The notes under the pieces were generated by a model. The model made no database searches, had not been told where the DNA came from, and saw only the letters and a program-made list of their open reading frames with translations. The position numbers and the translations under genes are program-made. A stretch of DNA of 64,000 nt from Xanthobacter aminoxidans (GTDB lineage Bacteria; Pseudomonadota; Alphaproteobacteria; Rhizobiales; Xanthobacteraceae): NCBI RefSeq assembly GCF_023571765.1, contig NZ_JAMJXC010000003.1:124001-188000 (forward strand), read 5' to 3'. Positions 1 to 11,905 of the stretch are shown here, one piece after another (the first letter of the stretch is position 1; the number at the start of each line of letters is the position of its first letter).

Positions 1-170
1 TGCCTCCCTTCTGGCGCTGCGATAAGGCTCTCGCGTCGTTTCGAACTTCTCTAGCCGGACGGCGCGGTAACGCTTCAGGCGATCAGCCGTTTCAAGCTCC
101 TTTTGACCCTGATGGGTGAGCCAAGCGCGCTGCCCACGGCACCGACCGAGCGCTCCGAGGTGCGAGCAAG

Positions 171-536
171 ATGAACGCGTTGCTCATGGACTATCTGCCG
201 GTGGTGATCTTCATCGGCGTTTCCGCGGTGATCGGCCTGGCCCTGCTGGTGTCGCCCTTCATCGTCGCCTACCAGAATCCCGACCCGGAGAAGCTGTCCG
301 CGTACGAGTGCGGCTTCAACGCATTCGACGACGCGCGCATGACGTTCGACGTGCGCTTCTATCTGGTGTCCATCCTCTTCATCATCTTCGACCTCGAGGT
401 CGCCTTCCTCTTCCCGTGGGCGATCAGCTTCGGTGGCCTCGGCGACCTCGGCTTCTGGTCGATGATGATCTTCCTCGGCGTGCTCACCGTCGGGTTCATC
501 TACGAATGGCGCAAGGGAGCTCTGGAATGGGACTGA
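171..536 (+). CDS. nuoA: NADH-quinone oxidoreductase subunit A
   Basis: Small membrane subunit of respiratory complex I, part of the proton-pumping arm at the junction with the peripheral arm. The 121-residue product has three hydrophobic segments (about residues 8-30, 62-84 and 90-110). It carries the conserved loop around [12 protein letters not shown] (about 44-55) and the acidic FDLEVAF stretch in helix 2, both typical of NuoA/ND3. It is the first gene of a complete nuo operon and its stop overlaps the nuoB start. The ATG at 171 follows a GAGG-containing stretch. Length is normal for the family, so identification is secure. Confidence 0.97.
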   Translation: MNALLMDYLPVVIFIGVSAVIGLALLVSPFIVAYQNPDPEKLSAYECGFNAFDDARMTFDVRFYLVSILFIIFDLEVAFLFPWAISFGGLGDLGFWSMMIFLGVLTVGFIYEWRKGALEWD

Positions 537-1111
537 CCCCTTCGGCCACCAAGCCCGAGATCGCACGCGCCTCCACCGGCATCGTCGATCCCTCCACCGG
601 CCGTCCCGTCGGCGCTGATGATCCCTTCTTCAAGGAGATCAACAACGAACTGGCGGACAAGGGCTTCCTCCTCACCACCGCCGACGACCTCATCACCTGG
701 GCGCGCACCGGCTCGCTCATGTGGATGACCTTCGGTCTCGCCTGCTGCGCGGTGGAGATGATGCAGGCCTCCATGCCGCGCTACGACGTGGAGCGCTTCG
801 GCTTCGCGCCGCGCGCCTCGCCACGCCAGTCGGACGTGATGATCGTCGCCGGCACGCTGACCAACAAGATGGCCCCGGCCCTGCGCAAGGTCTACGACCA
901 GATGCCGGAGCCGCGCTACGTCATCTCCATGGGCTCCTGCGCCAATGGCGGCGGCTACTACCACTTCTCCTATTCGGTGGTGCGCGGCTGCGATCGCATC
1001 GTGCCGGTGGACATCTACGTGCCGGGCTGCCCGCCCACCGCGGAGGCGCTGCTCTACGGCATCCTGCTGCTGCAGAAGAAGATCCGCCGCATCGGCACCA
1101 TCGAGCGCTGA
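527..1111 (+). CDS. nuoB: NADH-quinone oxidoreductase subunit B
   Basis: Peripheral-arm subunit that holds the terminal [4Fe-4S] cluster N2, which passes electrons to quinone. The 194-residue product has the diagnostic cysteines C73-C74 (LACCAVE), C138 (MGSCANGG) and C168 (VPGCPPT). The ATG at 527 overlaps the end of nuoA by 10 bases, implying translational coupling. The reading frame is open further upstream, but NuoB homology begins only near this ATG, so the internal start is preferred. Confidence 0.97.
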   Translation: MGLTPSATKPEIARASTGIVDPSTGRPVGADDPFFKEINNELADKGFLLTTADDLITWARTGSLMWMTFGLACCAVEMMQASMPRYDVERFGFAPRASPRQSDVMIVAGTLTNKMAPALRKVYDQMPEPRYVISMGSCANGGGYYHFSYSVVRGCDRIVPVDIYVPGCPPTAEALLYGILLLQKKIRRIGTIER

Positions 1112-1126
1112 TCGGGAGCCGGTGTG

Positions 1127-1756
1127 ATGGACGAGACCCTCAACGACCTCGCCGCCCACGTATCGGGCGCCCTGCCGGGCGTGGTGACCGGCACCGAGAT
1201 CGCCTATGGCGAGCTGGCGCTCTTCATCGAGCCGTCGCAGATCGTCAAGGCCGTGACTTTCCTCCGGGATGACCCGGCCTGCCAGTTCACCTGCATCGTG
1301 GACGTGTGCGGCGTGGACTATCCGGCCCGCGAGAAGCGGTTCGACGTGGTCTATCACCTGCTCTCCGTGAAGCAGAACGCGCGCATCCGCCTCAAGGTGG
1401 CCACCGACGAGGACACCCCGGTGCCCTCCATCACCGGTGTCTTCCCCGGGGCCAACTGGTTCGAGCGGGAGGCCTACGACATGTACGGCATCCTGTTCAC
1501 CGGCCACCCGGAGCTGCGCCGCCTGCTGACGGACTACGGCTTCGACGGCCACCCCCTGCGCAAGGACTTCCCGACCACGGGCTTCGTGGAGGTGCGCTAC
1601 GACGACGCCCAGAAGCGCGTTGTCTACGAGCCGGTCCGCCTGCCGCAGGAGTTCCGGAACTTCGACTTCCTCTCGCCGTGGGAGGGCGTCGAATACGTCC
1701 TGCCCGGTGACGAGAAGGCCTCGGGCCAGCCGCCCGCGCCGCCCAAGGCCGGGTGA
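1127..1756 (+). CDS. nuoC: NADH-quinone oxidoreductase subunit C
   Basis: 30-kDa-type peripheral subunit of complex I, about 209 residues. It contains the family signature [13 protein letters not shown] (about residues 113-125), followed by the typical [15 protein letters not shown] segment. It is a stand-alone NuoC, not the fused NuoCD of enterobacteria, as expected for an alphaproteobacterium. An in-frame GTG at 1124 directly precedes the ATG; the ATG at 1127 is preferred. The tail is proline/alanine rich. The stop lies 11 bases before the chosen nuoD ATG. Confidence 0.96.
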   Translation: MDETLNDLAAHVSGALPGVVTGTEIAYGELALFIEPSQIVKAVTFLRDDPACQFTCIVDVCGVDYPAREKRFDVVYHLLSVKQNARIRLKVATDEDTPVPSITGVFPGANWFEREAYDMYGILFTGHPELRRLLTDYGFDGHPLRKDFPTTGFVEVRYDDAQKRVVYEPVRLPQEFRNFDFLSPWEGVEYVLPGDEKASGQPPAPPKAG

Positions 1757-1767
1757 GGGAGCGTCTC

Positions 1768-2976
1768 ATGGTTGATGTCGCCGACGAGATGAAGCCCGCG
1801 GACAAGGTCCGCAACTTCCAGATCAATTTCGGCCCGCAGCATCCTGCGGCGCACGGCGTGCTGCGCCTTGTGCTGGAGCTGGACGGCGAGGTGGTGGAGC
1901 GGGTGGACCCGCACATCGGCCTGCTGCACCGCGGCACCGAGAAGCTGATCGAGGCCAAGACCTATCTTCAGGCCGTGCCCTATTTCGACCGGCTCGACTA
2001 TTGCGCGCCGATGAACCAGGAGCACGCCTACTGCCTCGCGGTGGAGAAGTTGCTGGGCATCGAGGTGCCCAAGCGCGGCCAGCTCATCCGCGTGCTCTAT
2101 TCCGAGATCGGGCGTCTGCTTTCCCACCTCCTCAACGTGACCACGTTCGCCATGGACGTGGGCGCGCTGACCCCGCCGCTGTGGGGCTTCGAGGAGCGCG
2201 AGAAGCTCATGATCTTCTATGAGCGCGCCTCCGGCAGCCGCATGCATGCCGCCTTCTTCCGGCCCGGCGGCGTCCATCAGGACCTGCCGCGCGCTCTGGT
2301 GGAAGACATCGGCGCCTTCTGCGACCCGTTCCTGAAGCTGGTGGCGGACCTCGACGCCCTCGTCACCAACAACCGCATCTTCAAGCAGCGCACCGTGGAC
2401 ATCGGTATCGTCTCGGTGGACGAGGCGCTGTCCTGGGGCTTCTCCGGCCCGGTGCTGCGCGGCTCCGGCGCGGCGTGGGACCTGCGCCGCGCGCAGCCCT
2501 ACGAGTGCTACTCGGAACTCGATTTCGACATTCCGGTGGGCAAGCACGGCGACTGCTACGACCGCTATCTCGTCCGCATGGAGGAGATGCGCCAGTCCAC
2601 CGCCATCATGAAGCAGTGCGTCGAGCGCCTGCTGAAGGAGAGCGGCCCGGTCCACACCCAGGACCACAAGGTCGCGCCGCCGAAGCGGGCCGAGATGAAG
2701 CGCTCCATGGAAGCGCTCATCCACCACTTCAAGCTCTATACCGAGGGCTTCCACGTGCCGGAAGGCGACGTGTATGCCGCGGTGGAAGCGCCCAAGGGCG
2801 AGTTCGGCGTCTATCTCGTCTCGGACGGCACCAACAAGCCGTACCGTTGCAAGATCCGCGCTCCGGGCTTCGCGCACCTTCAGGCGATGGACTTCCTCAA
2901 TCGCGGCCACATGCTGGCCGACGTCTCCGCGGTGCTCGGCTCGCTCGACATCGTGTTCGGGGAGGTGGACCGCTGA
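1768..2976 (+). CDS. nuoD: NADH-quinone oxidoreductase subunit D
   Basis: 49-kDa-type subunit that forms the quinone-binding cavity with NuoB. It is related to the large subunit of [NiFe] hydrogenases but lacks the metal ligands. The 402-residue product starts with the [15 protein letters not shown] signature near the N-terminus, has [12 protein letters not shown], and ends with the conserved FGEVDR. The ATG at 1768 has a GAGGGA ribosome site seven bases upstream. An in-frame GTG at 1753 overlaps the nuoC stop and is an alternative start. Confidence 0.97.
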   Translation: MVDVADEMKPADKVRNFQINFGPQHPAAHGVLRLVLELDGEVVERVDPHIGLLHRGTEKLIEAKTYLQAVPYFDRLDYCAPMNQEHAYCLAVEKLLGIEVPKRGQLIRVLYSEIGRLLSHLLNVTTFAMDVGALTPPLWGFEEREKLMIFYERASGSRMHAAFFRPGGVHQDLPRALVEDIGAFCDPFLKLVADLDALVTNNRIFKQRTVDIGIVSVDEALSWGFSGPVLRGSGAAWDLRRAQPYECYSELDFDIPVGKHGDCYDRYLVRMEEMRQSTAIMKQCVERLLKESGPVHTQDHKVAPPKRAEMKRSMEALIHHFKLYTEGFHVPEGDVYAAVEAPKGEFGVYLVSDGTNKPYRCKIRAPGFAHLQAMDFLNRGHMLADVSAVLGSLDIVFGEVDR

Positions 2977-3050
2977 TGGCCCGCCTTCCTCTCGCCCTTT
3001 GCCCGATGCTTGCGCGCGGCCCGCGCGCGGCTTCTTCCGGGATCTGAACC

Positions 3051-3740
3051 ATGTCCGTCCGCCGCCTCGCCGCCGAGCAGCCCGAGAGCTTCAGCTTCAC
3101 GCCGGAGCTGGAGGCCATCGCGCAGAAGCTGATCGCCAAGTATCCGGAAGGCCGGCAGGCCAGCGCCGTGGTGCCCTTGCTGTGGGAAACCCAGAAGGCC
3201 GCCGGCGGCTGGCTGCCCGAGCCCGCGATCCGCGCGGTCGCCGAGCGCCTCGGCATGGCGAACATTCGCGTGCTGGAGATCGCCACCTTCTACACCATGT
3301 TCAACCTTGAGCCGGTGGGGAAGTATTTCGTTCAGCTGTGCGGCACCACGCCCTGCATGCTGCGCGGCGCGGAAGCCATCAGGCATGTCTGCGAGAAGAA
3401 GATCGGCCACGAGCGGCATGTTTCCGCCGACGGCACCTTTTCCTGGCTTGAGGTGGAATGCCTCGGTGCCTGCACCAATGCGCCTATGGTGCAGATCAAC
3501 GACGATTATTACGAAGACCTGACCCCCGAGAACTTCGAGAAGCTGCTCGACGATCTCGCCGCCGGCCGTCCGGTGAAGGTGGGTCCGCAGAATTCGCGCA
3601 AGGGCTCGGAGCCCGAGGGCGGCCCGCGTGTGCTGCTCGATCCCGCGCTGTATGCGCACGACGTGAAGATCGGCCAGGAAGCGGCACCCGCGGACGAGGC
3701 CCCCACATCCGGCGCGCCCGCGCCGACTTCCGGGGAGTGA
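3051..3740 (+). CDS. nuoE: NADH-quinone oxidoreductase subunit E
   Basis: 24-kDa-type subunit that carries the [2Fe-2S] cluster N1a next to the flavin subunit in the NADH-oxidising tip. The thioredoxin-like domain shows the four cluster cysteines in LCGTTPCML and CLGACTNAP, with the N-terminal helical part before them. At 229 residues it is longer than the shortest homologues because of an Ala/Pro/Thr-rich C-terminal tail from about residue 180, a common alphaproteobacterial feature. It lies 74 bases after nuoD and 5 bases before nuoF. Confidence 0.96.
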   Translation: MSVRRLAAEQPESFSFTPELEAIAQKLIAKYPEGRQASAVVPLLWETQKAAGGWLPEPAIRAVAERLGMANIRVLEIATFYTMFNLEPVGKYFVQLCGTTPCMLRGAEAIRHVCEKKIGHERHVSADGTFSWLEVECLGACTNAPMVQINDDYYEDLTPENFEKLLDDLAAGRPVKVGPQNSRKGSEPEGGPRVLLDPALYAHDVKIGQEAAPADEAPTSGAPAPTSGE

Positions 3741-3745
3741 CGCCC

Positions 3746-5050
<1,305 letters not shown>

Positions 5051-5167
5051 AGAGCACCCCGCCGGGCGCGCCGACGCGACGGGCGGGGAGGGGAGTTGTC
5101 CTAGGGAGCGGGCGCCGAGCGTCCGGCTCCGGCCGCGCCCGGCGCGGTTCAAGGTGAGGTGGAAGTG

Positions 5168-7246
5168 ATGGCGAAGATCGTCGTCGACGGAACCGAGGTC
5201 GATGTACCTGCCGAATACACGCTGCTTCAGGCGTGCGAGGCGGCGGGCGTCGAGATTCCGCGCTTCTGCTTCCATGAGCGGCTGTCCATCGCCGGCAACT
5301 GCCGCATGTGCCTTGTGGAAGTGAAGGGCGGTCCGCCCAAGCCCACGGCGTCCTGCGCCATGGCGGTGAAGGACCTGCGCCCCGGCCCCAACGGCGAGCC
5401 GCCCGTGGTGCTCACCAAGAGCCCCATGGTGAAGAAGGCGCGCGAAGGGGTGATGGAGTTCCTGCTCATCAACCACCCGCTGGATTGCCCGATCTGCGAT
5501 CAGGGCGGCGAGTGCGACCTGCAGGACCAGGCCATGGCCTATGGCGCGGATACCTCGCGCTTCGCCGAGAACAAGCGCGCCGTCGAAGACAAGTACATCG
5601 GCCCGCTGGTCAAGACCTCCATGAACCGGTGCATCCAGTGCACTCGCTGCGTGCGCTTCTCCACGGAAGTGGCTGGCGTGCCGGACCTCGGCGCCATCGG
5701 CCGCGGCGAGGACATGGAGATCACCACCTATCTTGAGCACGCCATGCGCTCCGAGATGCAGGGCAACGTGGCGGATCTCTGCCCGGTGGGGGCGCTGACC
5801 CACAAGCCCTACCAGTTCCACGCCCGGCCGTGGGAGCTGATCAAGACCGAGTCCATTGATGTCATGGACGCGGTGGGTTCCAACATCCGCATCGACACCC
5901 GCGGCCGCGAGGTCATGCGTTTCCTGCCGCGCAACAACGACGCGGTGAACGAGGAGTGGATCTCCGACAAGTCCCGTTATGTCTGGGACGGCCTGAAGGT
6001 CCAGCGCCTGGATCGCCCCTATGTGCGCAAGGACGGCCGGCTCGTGCCCGCCACCTGGAGCGAGGCGTTCGCCGCCATCGCCGCCAAGGTGAAGGGCACC
6101 GCCCCCACGAAGATCGGAGCGATCATCGGCGACCTCGCCAGCGTGGAAGAGGTGTTCGCCCTCAAGACGCTGATGGGTAAGCTCGGTTCCGCCAACATCG
6201 ACGCGCGCCAGGATGGTGCCAAGCTCGATCCGGCGCTCGGCCGCGCAACTTATGTGTTCAACCCCACCATCGCCGGCATCGAGCAGGCCGACGCCATCCT
6301 CCTCGTGGGCACCGACCCCCGGCATGAGGCGTCCGTCATCAATGCGCGCATCCGCAAGCGCTGGCGCCAGGGCGGGCTGAAGATCGGCCTCATCGGCGCC
6401 AAGGTGGATCTCACCTACGCCTATGACTATCTCGGCGCCGGCCCCGACAGCCTCGCCGACCTCGCCGGCTCCTCCGCGTTTGGGGACATCCTGCGCAAGG
6501 CTGAGCGGCCGCTGGTCATCGTCGGCCAGGGCGCGCTGGCGCGGCCGGACGGCGCGGCGGTGCTCTCGCTGGCCGCTCGCGTGGCGGTGGCGGTGGGCGC
6601 GGTGAAGGATGGCTGGAACGGCTTCGGCGTGCTGCATACGGCGGCGGCCCGCGTCGGCGCCCTCGATGTGGGCGCGGTTCCCGGCCCCGGCGGGCTGGAC
6701 GTGGCTGGAATGACCGCCCCCGGCGCGCTGGACGTGACCTTCCTGATGGGCGCGGACGAGGTTGAAGTCGCCCCTGGCGCCTTCGTCGTCTATCTCGGCA
6801 CCCATGGTGATCGCGGCGCCCACCGGGCGGACGTGATCCTGCCCGGTGCCGCCTATCCCGAGAAGAGCGGCATCTATGTGAACACGGAAGGCCGGGTGCA
6901 GTTCGCCAACCGCGCCGCCTTCCCGCCCGGCGAGGCGCGCGAGGATTGGGCGATCCTGCGGGCGCTCTCCGAGGTGCTGGGCCAGACGCTGCCGTTCGAC
7001 AACATGCAGGCGCTGCGCGCCCAGCTCGTCTCCGGCTATCCCCACCTCGGCCATATCGACGAGGCGGCGGCGGCGGACGCGGGCGCCGTGTCGACCCTCG
7101 CGGGGGTGGGCGGCAGCGTGGACAAGGCGGCGTTCGCGCCGGTGATCGAGGACTTCTTCCTCACCAACCCCATCGCGCGGGCTTCCGCCGTGATGGCCGA
7201 ATGCTCCGCGCTGCGCCTTGCGGCGGCGGCGGAAGCGGCGGAGTAG
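5168..7246 (+). CDS. nuoG: NADH-quinone oxidoreductase subunit G
   Basis: 75-kDa-type subunit that relays electrons through several Fe-S clusters. The 692-residue product has an N-terminal [2Fe-2S] ferredoxin domain ([15 protein letters not shown]), the [14 protein letters not shown] region, a further cluster motif [13 protein letters not shown] (about residue 153), then the molybdopterin-oxidoreductase-like fold without cofactor function. The ATG at 5168 follows a long purine-rich ribosome site (5152-5163). GTG codons at 5159 and 5165 are in frame but less likely. It is preceded by a 108-base non-coding GC-rich spacer after nuoF. Confidence 0.96.
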   Translation: MAKIVVDGTEVDVPAEYTLLQACEAAGVEIPRFCFHERLSIAGNCRMCLVEVKGGPPKPTASCAMAVKDLRPGPNGEPPVVLTKSPMVKKAREGVMEFLLINHPLDCPICDQGGECDLQDQAMAYGADTSRFAENKRAVEDKYIGPLVKTSMNRCIQCTRCVRFSTEVAGVPDLGAIGRGEDMEITTYLEHAMRSEMQGNVADLCPVGALTHKPYQFHARPWELIKTESIDVMDAVGSNIRIDTRGREVMRFLPRNNDAVNEEWISDKSRYVWDGLKVQRLDRPYVRKDGRLVPATWSEAFAAIAAKVKGTAPTKIGAIIGDLASVEEVFALKTLMGKLGSANIDARQDGAKLDPALGRATYVFNPTIAGIEQADAILLVGTDPRHEASVINARIRKRWRQGGLKIGLIGAKVDLTYAYDYLGAGPDSLADLAGSSAFGDILRKAERPLVIVGQGALARPDGAAVLSLAARVAVAVGAVKDGWNGFGVLHTAAARVGALDVGAVPGPGGLDVAGMTAPGALDVTFLMGADEVEVAPGAFVVYLGTHGDRGAHRADVILPGAAYPEKSGIYVNTEGRVQFANRAAFPPGEAREDWAILRALSEVLGQTLPFDNMQALRAQLVSGYPHLGHIDEAAAADAGAVSTLAGVGGSVDKAAFAPVIEDFFLTNPIARASAVMAECSALRLAAAAEAAE

Positions 7247-7296
7247 GCGATGGGCACGGTGAACCGGACGGCTGCGAGCTTCACGGAAACGCGGAC

Positions 7297-8316
7297 ATGA
7301 ACTGGCAGGACACCCTCATCCAGGTGCTCATCATCCTCGGGCAGAGCCTTGCTCTGCTCGTGGCGCTGTTGATCTTCATCGCCTTCATCCTGCTGGCGGA
7401 CCGCAAGATCTGGGCGGCGGTGCAGTTGCGCCGCGGCCCCAACGTGGTGGGGCCGTTCGGCCTCTTCCAGTCCTTCGCCGACCTTCTGAAGTTCGTGCTG
7501 AAGGAGCCGACCATTCCGTCGGGCTCCAACAAGGCGATCTTCCTGCTCGCGCCGCTGGTCACCTGCGTGCTGGCGCTCGCCGCCTGGGCGGTGGTGCCTA
7601 TCGCGCAGGGCTGGGTCATCGCCGATCTCAACGTCGGCGTGCTCTACATCTTCGCCATCTCGTCGCTCGGCGTGTACGGCATCATCATGGGCGGCTGGGC
7701 TTCGAACTCGAAGTATCCCTTCCTCGCCGCGCTCCGTTCGGCGGCGCAGATGGTGTCCTACGAAGTCTCCATCGGCTTCGTCATCATCACCGTGCTGATG
7801 TGCGCGGGCTCGCTGAACCTCTCCGAGATCGTCGAGGCGCAGAACGGCCGCTTCGGCTTCCTCGGCTGGTACTGGCTGCCGCTGCTGCCCATGTTCGTCA
7901 TCTTCTTCGTGTCGGCGCTCGCCGAGACGAACCGCCCGCCCTTCGACCTCGTGGAAGCGGAATCGGAGCTGGTGGCGGGCTTCATGACCGAATACGGCTC
8001 GACGCCCTATCTGCTGTTCATGCTCGGCGAGTACGTGGCGATCATGACCATGTGCGCCATGGGAACCATCCTGTTCCTCGGCGGCTGGCTCTCGCCCATC
8101 CCGTTCGCGCCCTTCACCTGGGTGCCGGGGCTGGTGTGGTTCGTCATCAAGCTCTGCTTCATGTTCTTCCTGTTCGCGATGGCCAAGGCCATGGTGCCCC
8201 GCTATCGCTACGACCAGCTCATGCGGCTCGGCTGGAAGGTGTTCCTGCCGATCTCCCTCGTCGCCGTCGTGGTGGTCGCGGGCGTGCTGCACTTCACCGG
8301 GACGGCGCCGCAATGA
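7297..8316 (+). CDS. nuoH: NADH-quinone oxidoreductase subunit H
   Basis: ND1-type membrane subunit that forms the entrance of the quinone tunnel and links the two arms. The 339-residue product has about eight hydrophobic helices and the family markers [22 protein letters not shown] near the N-terminus and [21 protein letters not shown] in the middle. Those acidic residues are the conserved quinone-site/proton-channel set. The start at 7297 (MNWQDTL) is 50 bases after nuoG; the open frame upstream is only an extension through nuoG. Confidence 0.97.
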   Translation: MNWQDTLIQVLIILGQSLALLVALLIFIAFILLADRKIWAAVQLRRGPNVVGPFGLFQSFADLLKFVLKEPTIPSGSNKAIFLLAPLVTCVLALAAWAVVPIAQGWVIADLNVGVLYIFAISSLGVYGIIMGGWASNSKYPFLAALRSAAQMVSYEVSIGFVIITVLMCAGSLNLSEIVEAQNGRFGFLGWYWLPLLPMFVIFFVSALAETNRPPFDLVEAESELVAGFMTEYGSTPYLLFMLGEYVAIMTMCAMGTILFLGGWLSPIPFAPFTWVPGLVWFVIKLCFMFFLFAMAKAMVPRYRYDQLMRLGWKVFLPISLVAVVVVAGVLHFTGTAPQ

Positions 8317-8359
8317 CCGTTCCTTCCGCCCTTTCGCACAGCCTTCGGGGAGAGCGCCT

Positions 8360-8848
8360 GTGAAGCTCGATCAGGCCGCGCGCGCCATCTTTCTCACCGA
8401 GCTCGTCTCGGGCTTCTTCCTCGCCATGCGCTACTTCTTCAAGCCCAAGGCGACGCTGAACTATCCTTTCGAGAAGGGCCCGCTCTCGCCGCGCTTCCGC
8501 GGCGAACATGCCCTGCGCCGCTATCCCAATGGGGAAGAGCGCTGCATCGCCTGCAAGCTGTGCGAGGCCATCTGCCCGGCGCAGGCCATCACCATCGAGG
8601 CCGGCCCACGCCGCAATGACGGCACGCGCCGCACGACGCGTTACGACATCGACATGGTGAAGTGCATCTATTGCGGCTTCTGCCAGGAGGCGTGCCCGGT
8701 GGATGCCATCGTCGAGGGACCGAACTTCGAGTTCGCCACCGAGACGCGCGAAGAACTCTACTACGACAAGGAAAAGCTGCTCGCGAACGGCGACCGGTGG
8801 GAGCGCGAGATCGCGCGGTCCATCGCGCTCGATGCGCCGTACCGCTGA
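8360..8848 (+). CDS. nuoI: NADH-quinone oxidoreductase subunit I
   Basis: TYKY-type ferredoxin subunit that carries clusters N6a and N6b between NuoG and NuoB. The 162-residue product has two classic CxxCxxCxxxCP motifs: [12 protein letters not shown] (about residues 62-73) and [12 protein letters not shown] (about 101-112). Translation uses a GTG start at 8360 with a GGGGAGAG ribosome site just upstream. Length and spacing of the motifs are standard. Confidence 0.97.
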   Translation: MKLDQAARAIFLTELVSGFFLAMRYFFKPKATLNYPFEKGPLSPRFRGEHALRRYPNGEERCIACKLCEAICPAQAITIEAGPRRNDGTRRTTRYDIDMVKCIYCGFCQEACPVDAIVEGPNFEFATETREELYYDKEKLLANGDRWEREIARSIALDAPYR

Positions 8849-8863
8849 GGGGCGTGAGACATC

Positions 8864-8882
8864 GGCCGGCATCCTGCCGGCC
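8864..8882 (+). terminator. Hairpin in the nuoI-nuoJ spacer
   Basis: A perfect 7-bp inverted repeat (GGCCGGC, 5-base loop, GCCGGCC) lies 15 bases after the nuoI stop. No T-run follows, so it may be a partial attenuator or an RNA-stability element inside the operon and not a strong terminator. Confidence 0.35.
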
Positions 8883-8933
8883 TTCTGAAACGGGACCGGC
8901 GACGCGCCATGCGCGCGGCGCCATAGATCGGAC

Positions 8934-8965
8934 TTTCGGGATGCGTCGGGTTTTCGGGATGCGTC
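8934..8965. repeat. Short tandem direct repeat, nuoI-nuoJ spacer
   Basis: TTTCGGGATGCGTC occurs at 8934-8947 and again at 8952-8965 (period 18). It lies in the 196-base spacer between nuoI and nuoJ, the longest gap within the nuo operon. Function is unknown; it is probably a local duplication. Confidence 0.6.
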
Positions 8966-9044
8966 AGGACATCAGAGGGGCCGGCCGCCTTGCGGGGCCG
9001 GACATGACCGGCGCGGACGCGCCGCGGGCAGGGGGGCTACGCGC

Positions 9045-9653
9045 ATGAGCGTCGCGGCAGCGTTTTTCTATCTCTTCGCCTTCGTGCTGGTGGCGTCCGC
9101 CTTCATGGTGATCTCCTCCCGCAACCCGGTGCAGTCGGTTCTGTTCCTCATCCTCGCGTTCGTGAACGCGGCGGGCCTCTTCATCCTCATCGGCGCCGAG
9201 TTCCTCGCGCTGATCCTGGTGGTGGTCTATGTGGGCGCGGTGGCGGTGCTCTTCCTCTTCGTCGTGATGATGCTCGACGTGGACTTCGTGGAGCTGCGCC
9301 AGGGCTTCCTGCAATACCTGCCGGTGGGCGTGGTGGTCGGCATGATCTTCCTCGCCGAGCTGGTGCTGGTGGTCGGCGCCTGGGCGACCGGTCCCGGGGT
9401 CGCCTCCGCGGTGCAGTCGGCGCCGGGCGGCATCGCCACCGAGAGCAACGTGCGCGCCATCGCGGCCGTGCTCTACACGGACTACATCTACTTCTTCCAG
9501 GCCGCCGGCTTCGTGCTGCTCGTCGCCATGATCGGCGCCATCGTGCTCACGCTGCGCCACAAGGTGAACGTGCGCCGGCAGAACATCACGGCTCAGGTGA
9601 CGCGCTCCTCCACCATCGAGGTGGTGAAGGTGCGTCCCGGCCAGGGCCTCTGA
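9045..9653 (+). CDS. nuoJ: NADH-quinone oxidoreductase subunit J
   Basis: ND6-type membrane subunit of complex I. The 202-residue product has five hydrophobic segments and the conserved [20 protein letters not shown] and [24 protein letters not shown] stretches. The second contains the pi-bulge helix implicated in coupling. It follows a 196-base spacer containing a hairpin and a direct repeat, and lies close to nuoK. Confidence 0.96.
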   Translation: MSVAAAFFYLFAFVLVASAFMVISSRNPVQSVLFLILAFVNAAGLFILIGAEFLALILVVVYVGAVAVLFLFVVMMLDVDFVELRQGFLQYLPVGVVVGMIFLAELVLVVGAWATGPGVASAVQSAPGGIATESNVRAIAAVLYTDYIYFFQAAGFVLLVAMIGAIVLTLRHKVNVRRQNITAQVTRSSTIEVVKVRPGQGL

Positions 9654-9664
9654 GGGGGATGGGC

Positions 9665-9973
9665 ATGGACATCGGTCTCTCCCACTATCTGACCGTCGCG
9701 GCGATCCTGTTCACGCTCGGGACGCTCGGCATCTTCCTCAACCGGAAGAACGTCATCGTCATCCTCATGTCGGTGGAGCTGATCCTGCTCGCCGTGAACA
9801 TCAACCTCGTCTCGTTCTCCGCCTTCCTCGGGAACCTGACGGGACAGGTGTTCGCGCTGCTCGTGCTCACCGTCGCCGCAGCCGAGGCGGCCATCGGCCT
9901 CGCCATCCTCGTGGTGTTCTACCGCAACCGCGGTTCGATCGCCGTCGAGGACATCAACGCCATGAAGGGCTGA
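9665..9973 (+). CDS. nuoK: NADH-quinone oxidoreductase subunit K
   Basis: ND4L-type membrane subunit, 102 residues, three transmembrane helices. The conserved glutamates of the proton path are seen in [10 protein letters not shown] (helix 2) and [11 protein letters not shown] (helix 3). An ATG at 9659 is in frame two codons upstream, but it abuts the GAGGGGG ribosome site; the ATG at 9665 has proper spacing and matches the usual 102-residue length. Confidence 0.96.
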   Translation: MDIGLSHYLTVAAILFTLGTLGIFLNRKNVIVILMSVELILLAVNINLVSFSAFLGNLTGQVFALLVLTVAAAEAAIGLAILVVFYRNRGSIAVEDINAMKG

Positions 9974-9977
9974 GGCC

Positions 9978-11903
9978 ATGTATCAGGCGATTGTCTTCCT
10001 CCCCCTTCTCGGCTTCCTCATCGCCGGCCTGTTCGGCAAGAAGATCGGTGACCGCGCCAGCGAGGTGGTGACCACCTCGTTCCTGTTCGTCGCGTGCCTG
10101 CTCTCATGGATCGCGTTCTTCTCGGTCGGCTTCGGCGACCACGACACGCGCGTGCAGGTGATGAAGTGGATCTACGTGGGCGACCTCAAGGTCGACTGGG
10201 CGTTCCGCATCGACACCATGACGGTGATCATGCTGATCGTCGTCACCACCGTGTCCTCGCTGGTCCATCTCTACTCCATCGGCTACATGCACGAGGACCC
10301 GAGCCGGCCGCGCTTCTTCGCCTATCTCTCGCTGTTCACCTTCGCCATGCTCATGCTGGTGACGGCGGACAATCTGCTCCAGCTGTTCTTCGGCTGGGAG
10401 GGCGTGGGCCTCGCCTCCTACCTGCTCATCGGCTTCTGGTACGAGAAGCCTTCGGCGAACGCGGCGGCCATGAAGGCCTTCGTGGTGAACCGCGTGGGCG
10501 ACTTCGGCTTCATGCTGGGCATCTTCGCCCTCTTCGTGATGACCAACTCGGTGAGCTTCGAGCAGGTGTTCGCGGCCGCACCGGGCCTTGCCGGCAAGAC
10601 CATTCCCTTCCTCGGCCACCACTGGGATGCGCCGACCGTGATCGCCCTGCTGCTGTTCGTCGGCGCGTGCGGCAAGTCGGCCCAGTTCCTGCTGCACACC
10701 TGGCTGCCGGACGCGATGGAAGGCCCGACCCCGGTCTCGGCCCTCATCCACGCCGCCACCATGGTGACCGCCGGCGTGTTCATGGTGGCGCGCATGTCGC
10801 CCATCTTCGAGCTGTCGCAGACCGCGCTCAACGTGGTGATGCTGGTGGGCGCGACCACCGCCTTCTTCGCCGCCACGGTCGGTCTGGTGCAGAACGACAT
10901 CAAGAAGGTGATCGCCTACTCCACCTGTTCCCAGCTCGGCTACATGTTCGTGGCGATGGGCGCGGGCGCCTATTCCATCGGCATGTTCCACCTGCTTACG
11001 CACGCCTTCTTCAAGGCGCTGCTCTTCCTCGGTGCCGGCTCGGTCATCCACGCCATGCACCACGAGCAGGACATGCGGCACATGGGCGGCCTTCGGAAGA
11101 AGATCCCCTACACCTACTGGACCATGGTGATCGGCACGCTGGCCATCACCGGCTTCCCGTTCCTCGCCGGCTATTACTCGAAGGACGCCATCATCGAGGC
11201 GGCCTATGCGAGCCACAACTACTTCCGCACCTACGGCTACTGGATGACCGTGATCGCCGCGGCGCTCACCGCCTTCTATTCCTGGCGCCTCATCTTCCTC
11301 ACCTTCTGGGGTCACCCGCACGACCATCACCACTATGAGGCCGCGCACGAAAGCCCGCTGGTGATGACCATCCCCCTCGGCGTGCTGTCCCTCGGCGCGA
11401 TCTTTGCCGGCTGGGCCTTCCACGGCATCTTCGTGGGCGAGGGCGTGCACGACTTCTTCCGCCATTCCATCTTCATGGGCGCGGAGAACCACATTCTCCA
11501 CGCCATGCATGACATCCCCGGCTGGGCGGCCTTCGCCCCCACGGTGATGATGGTGGTGGGATCGCTGATCGCCATCTGGTTCTATCTCGTGAACCCGAAG
11601 ATCCCGCCGGCCCTCGCGAAGTCGCAGGACGCGCTGTATCAGTTCCTCCTGAACAAGTGGTACTTCGACGAGATCTACAACTTCCTCTTTGTGCGCCCGG
11701 CCCTCTGGCTCGGCCGCACTCTGTGGAAGCGCGGTGACGGCACCATCATCGATGGGCTGGGACCGGATGGTGTCTCCGCCCGCGTGCTTGACATCACCCG
11801 CGGGGTGGTGCGGCTGCAGACCGGCTACCTCTACCACTACGCCTTCGTGATGCTGATCGGCGTCGCGGCCCTCATCACTTGGTTCATGTTCGCCGGAGTG
11901 TGA
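9978..11903 (+). CDS. nuoL: NADH-quinone oxidoreductase subunit L
   Basis: ND5-type antiporter-like subunit at the distal end of the membrane arm, one of three proton-pumping units. The 641-residue product has the expected many helices, the [19 protein letters not shown] motif with the key glutamate, the [32 protein letters not shown] signature, and the long C-terminal region with the lateral helix. It lies four bases after nuoK and its stop precedes nuoM by two bases. Confidence 0.97.
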   Translation: MYQAIVFLPLLGFLIAGLFGKKIGDRASEVVTTSFLFVACLLSWIAFFSVGFGDHDTRVQVMKWIYVGDLKVDWAFRIDTMTVIMLIVVTTVSSLVHLYSIGYMHEDPSRPRFFAYLSLFTFAMLMLVTADNLLQLFFGWEGVGLASYLLIGFWYEKPSANAAAMKAFVVNRVGDFGFMLGIFALFVMTNSVSFEQVFAAAPGLAGKTIPFLGHHWDAPTVIALLLFVGACGKSAQFLLHTWLPDAMEGPTPVSALIHAATMVTAGVFMVARMSPIFELSQTALNVVMLVGATTAFFAATVGLVQNDIKKVIAYSTCSQLGYMFVAMGAGAYSIGMFHLLTHAFFKALLFLGAGSVIHAMHHEQDMRHMGGLRKKIPYTYWTMVIGTLAITGFPFLAGYYSKDAIIEAAYASHNYFRTYGYWMTVIAAALTAFYSWRLIFLTFWGHPHDHHHYEAAHESPLVMTIPLGVLSLGAIFAGWAFHGIFVGEGVHDFFRHSIFMGAENHILHAMHDIPGWAAFAPTVMMVVGSLIAIWFYLVNPKIPPALAKSQDALYQFLLNKWYFDEIYNFLFVRPALWLGRTLWKRGDGTIIDGLGPDGVSARVLDITRGVVRLQTGYLYHYAFVMLIGVAALITWFMFAGV

Positions 11904-11905
11904 CG

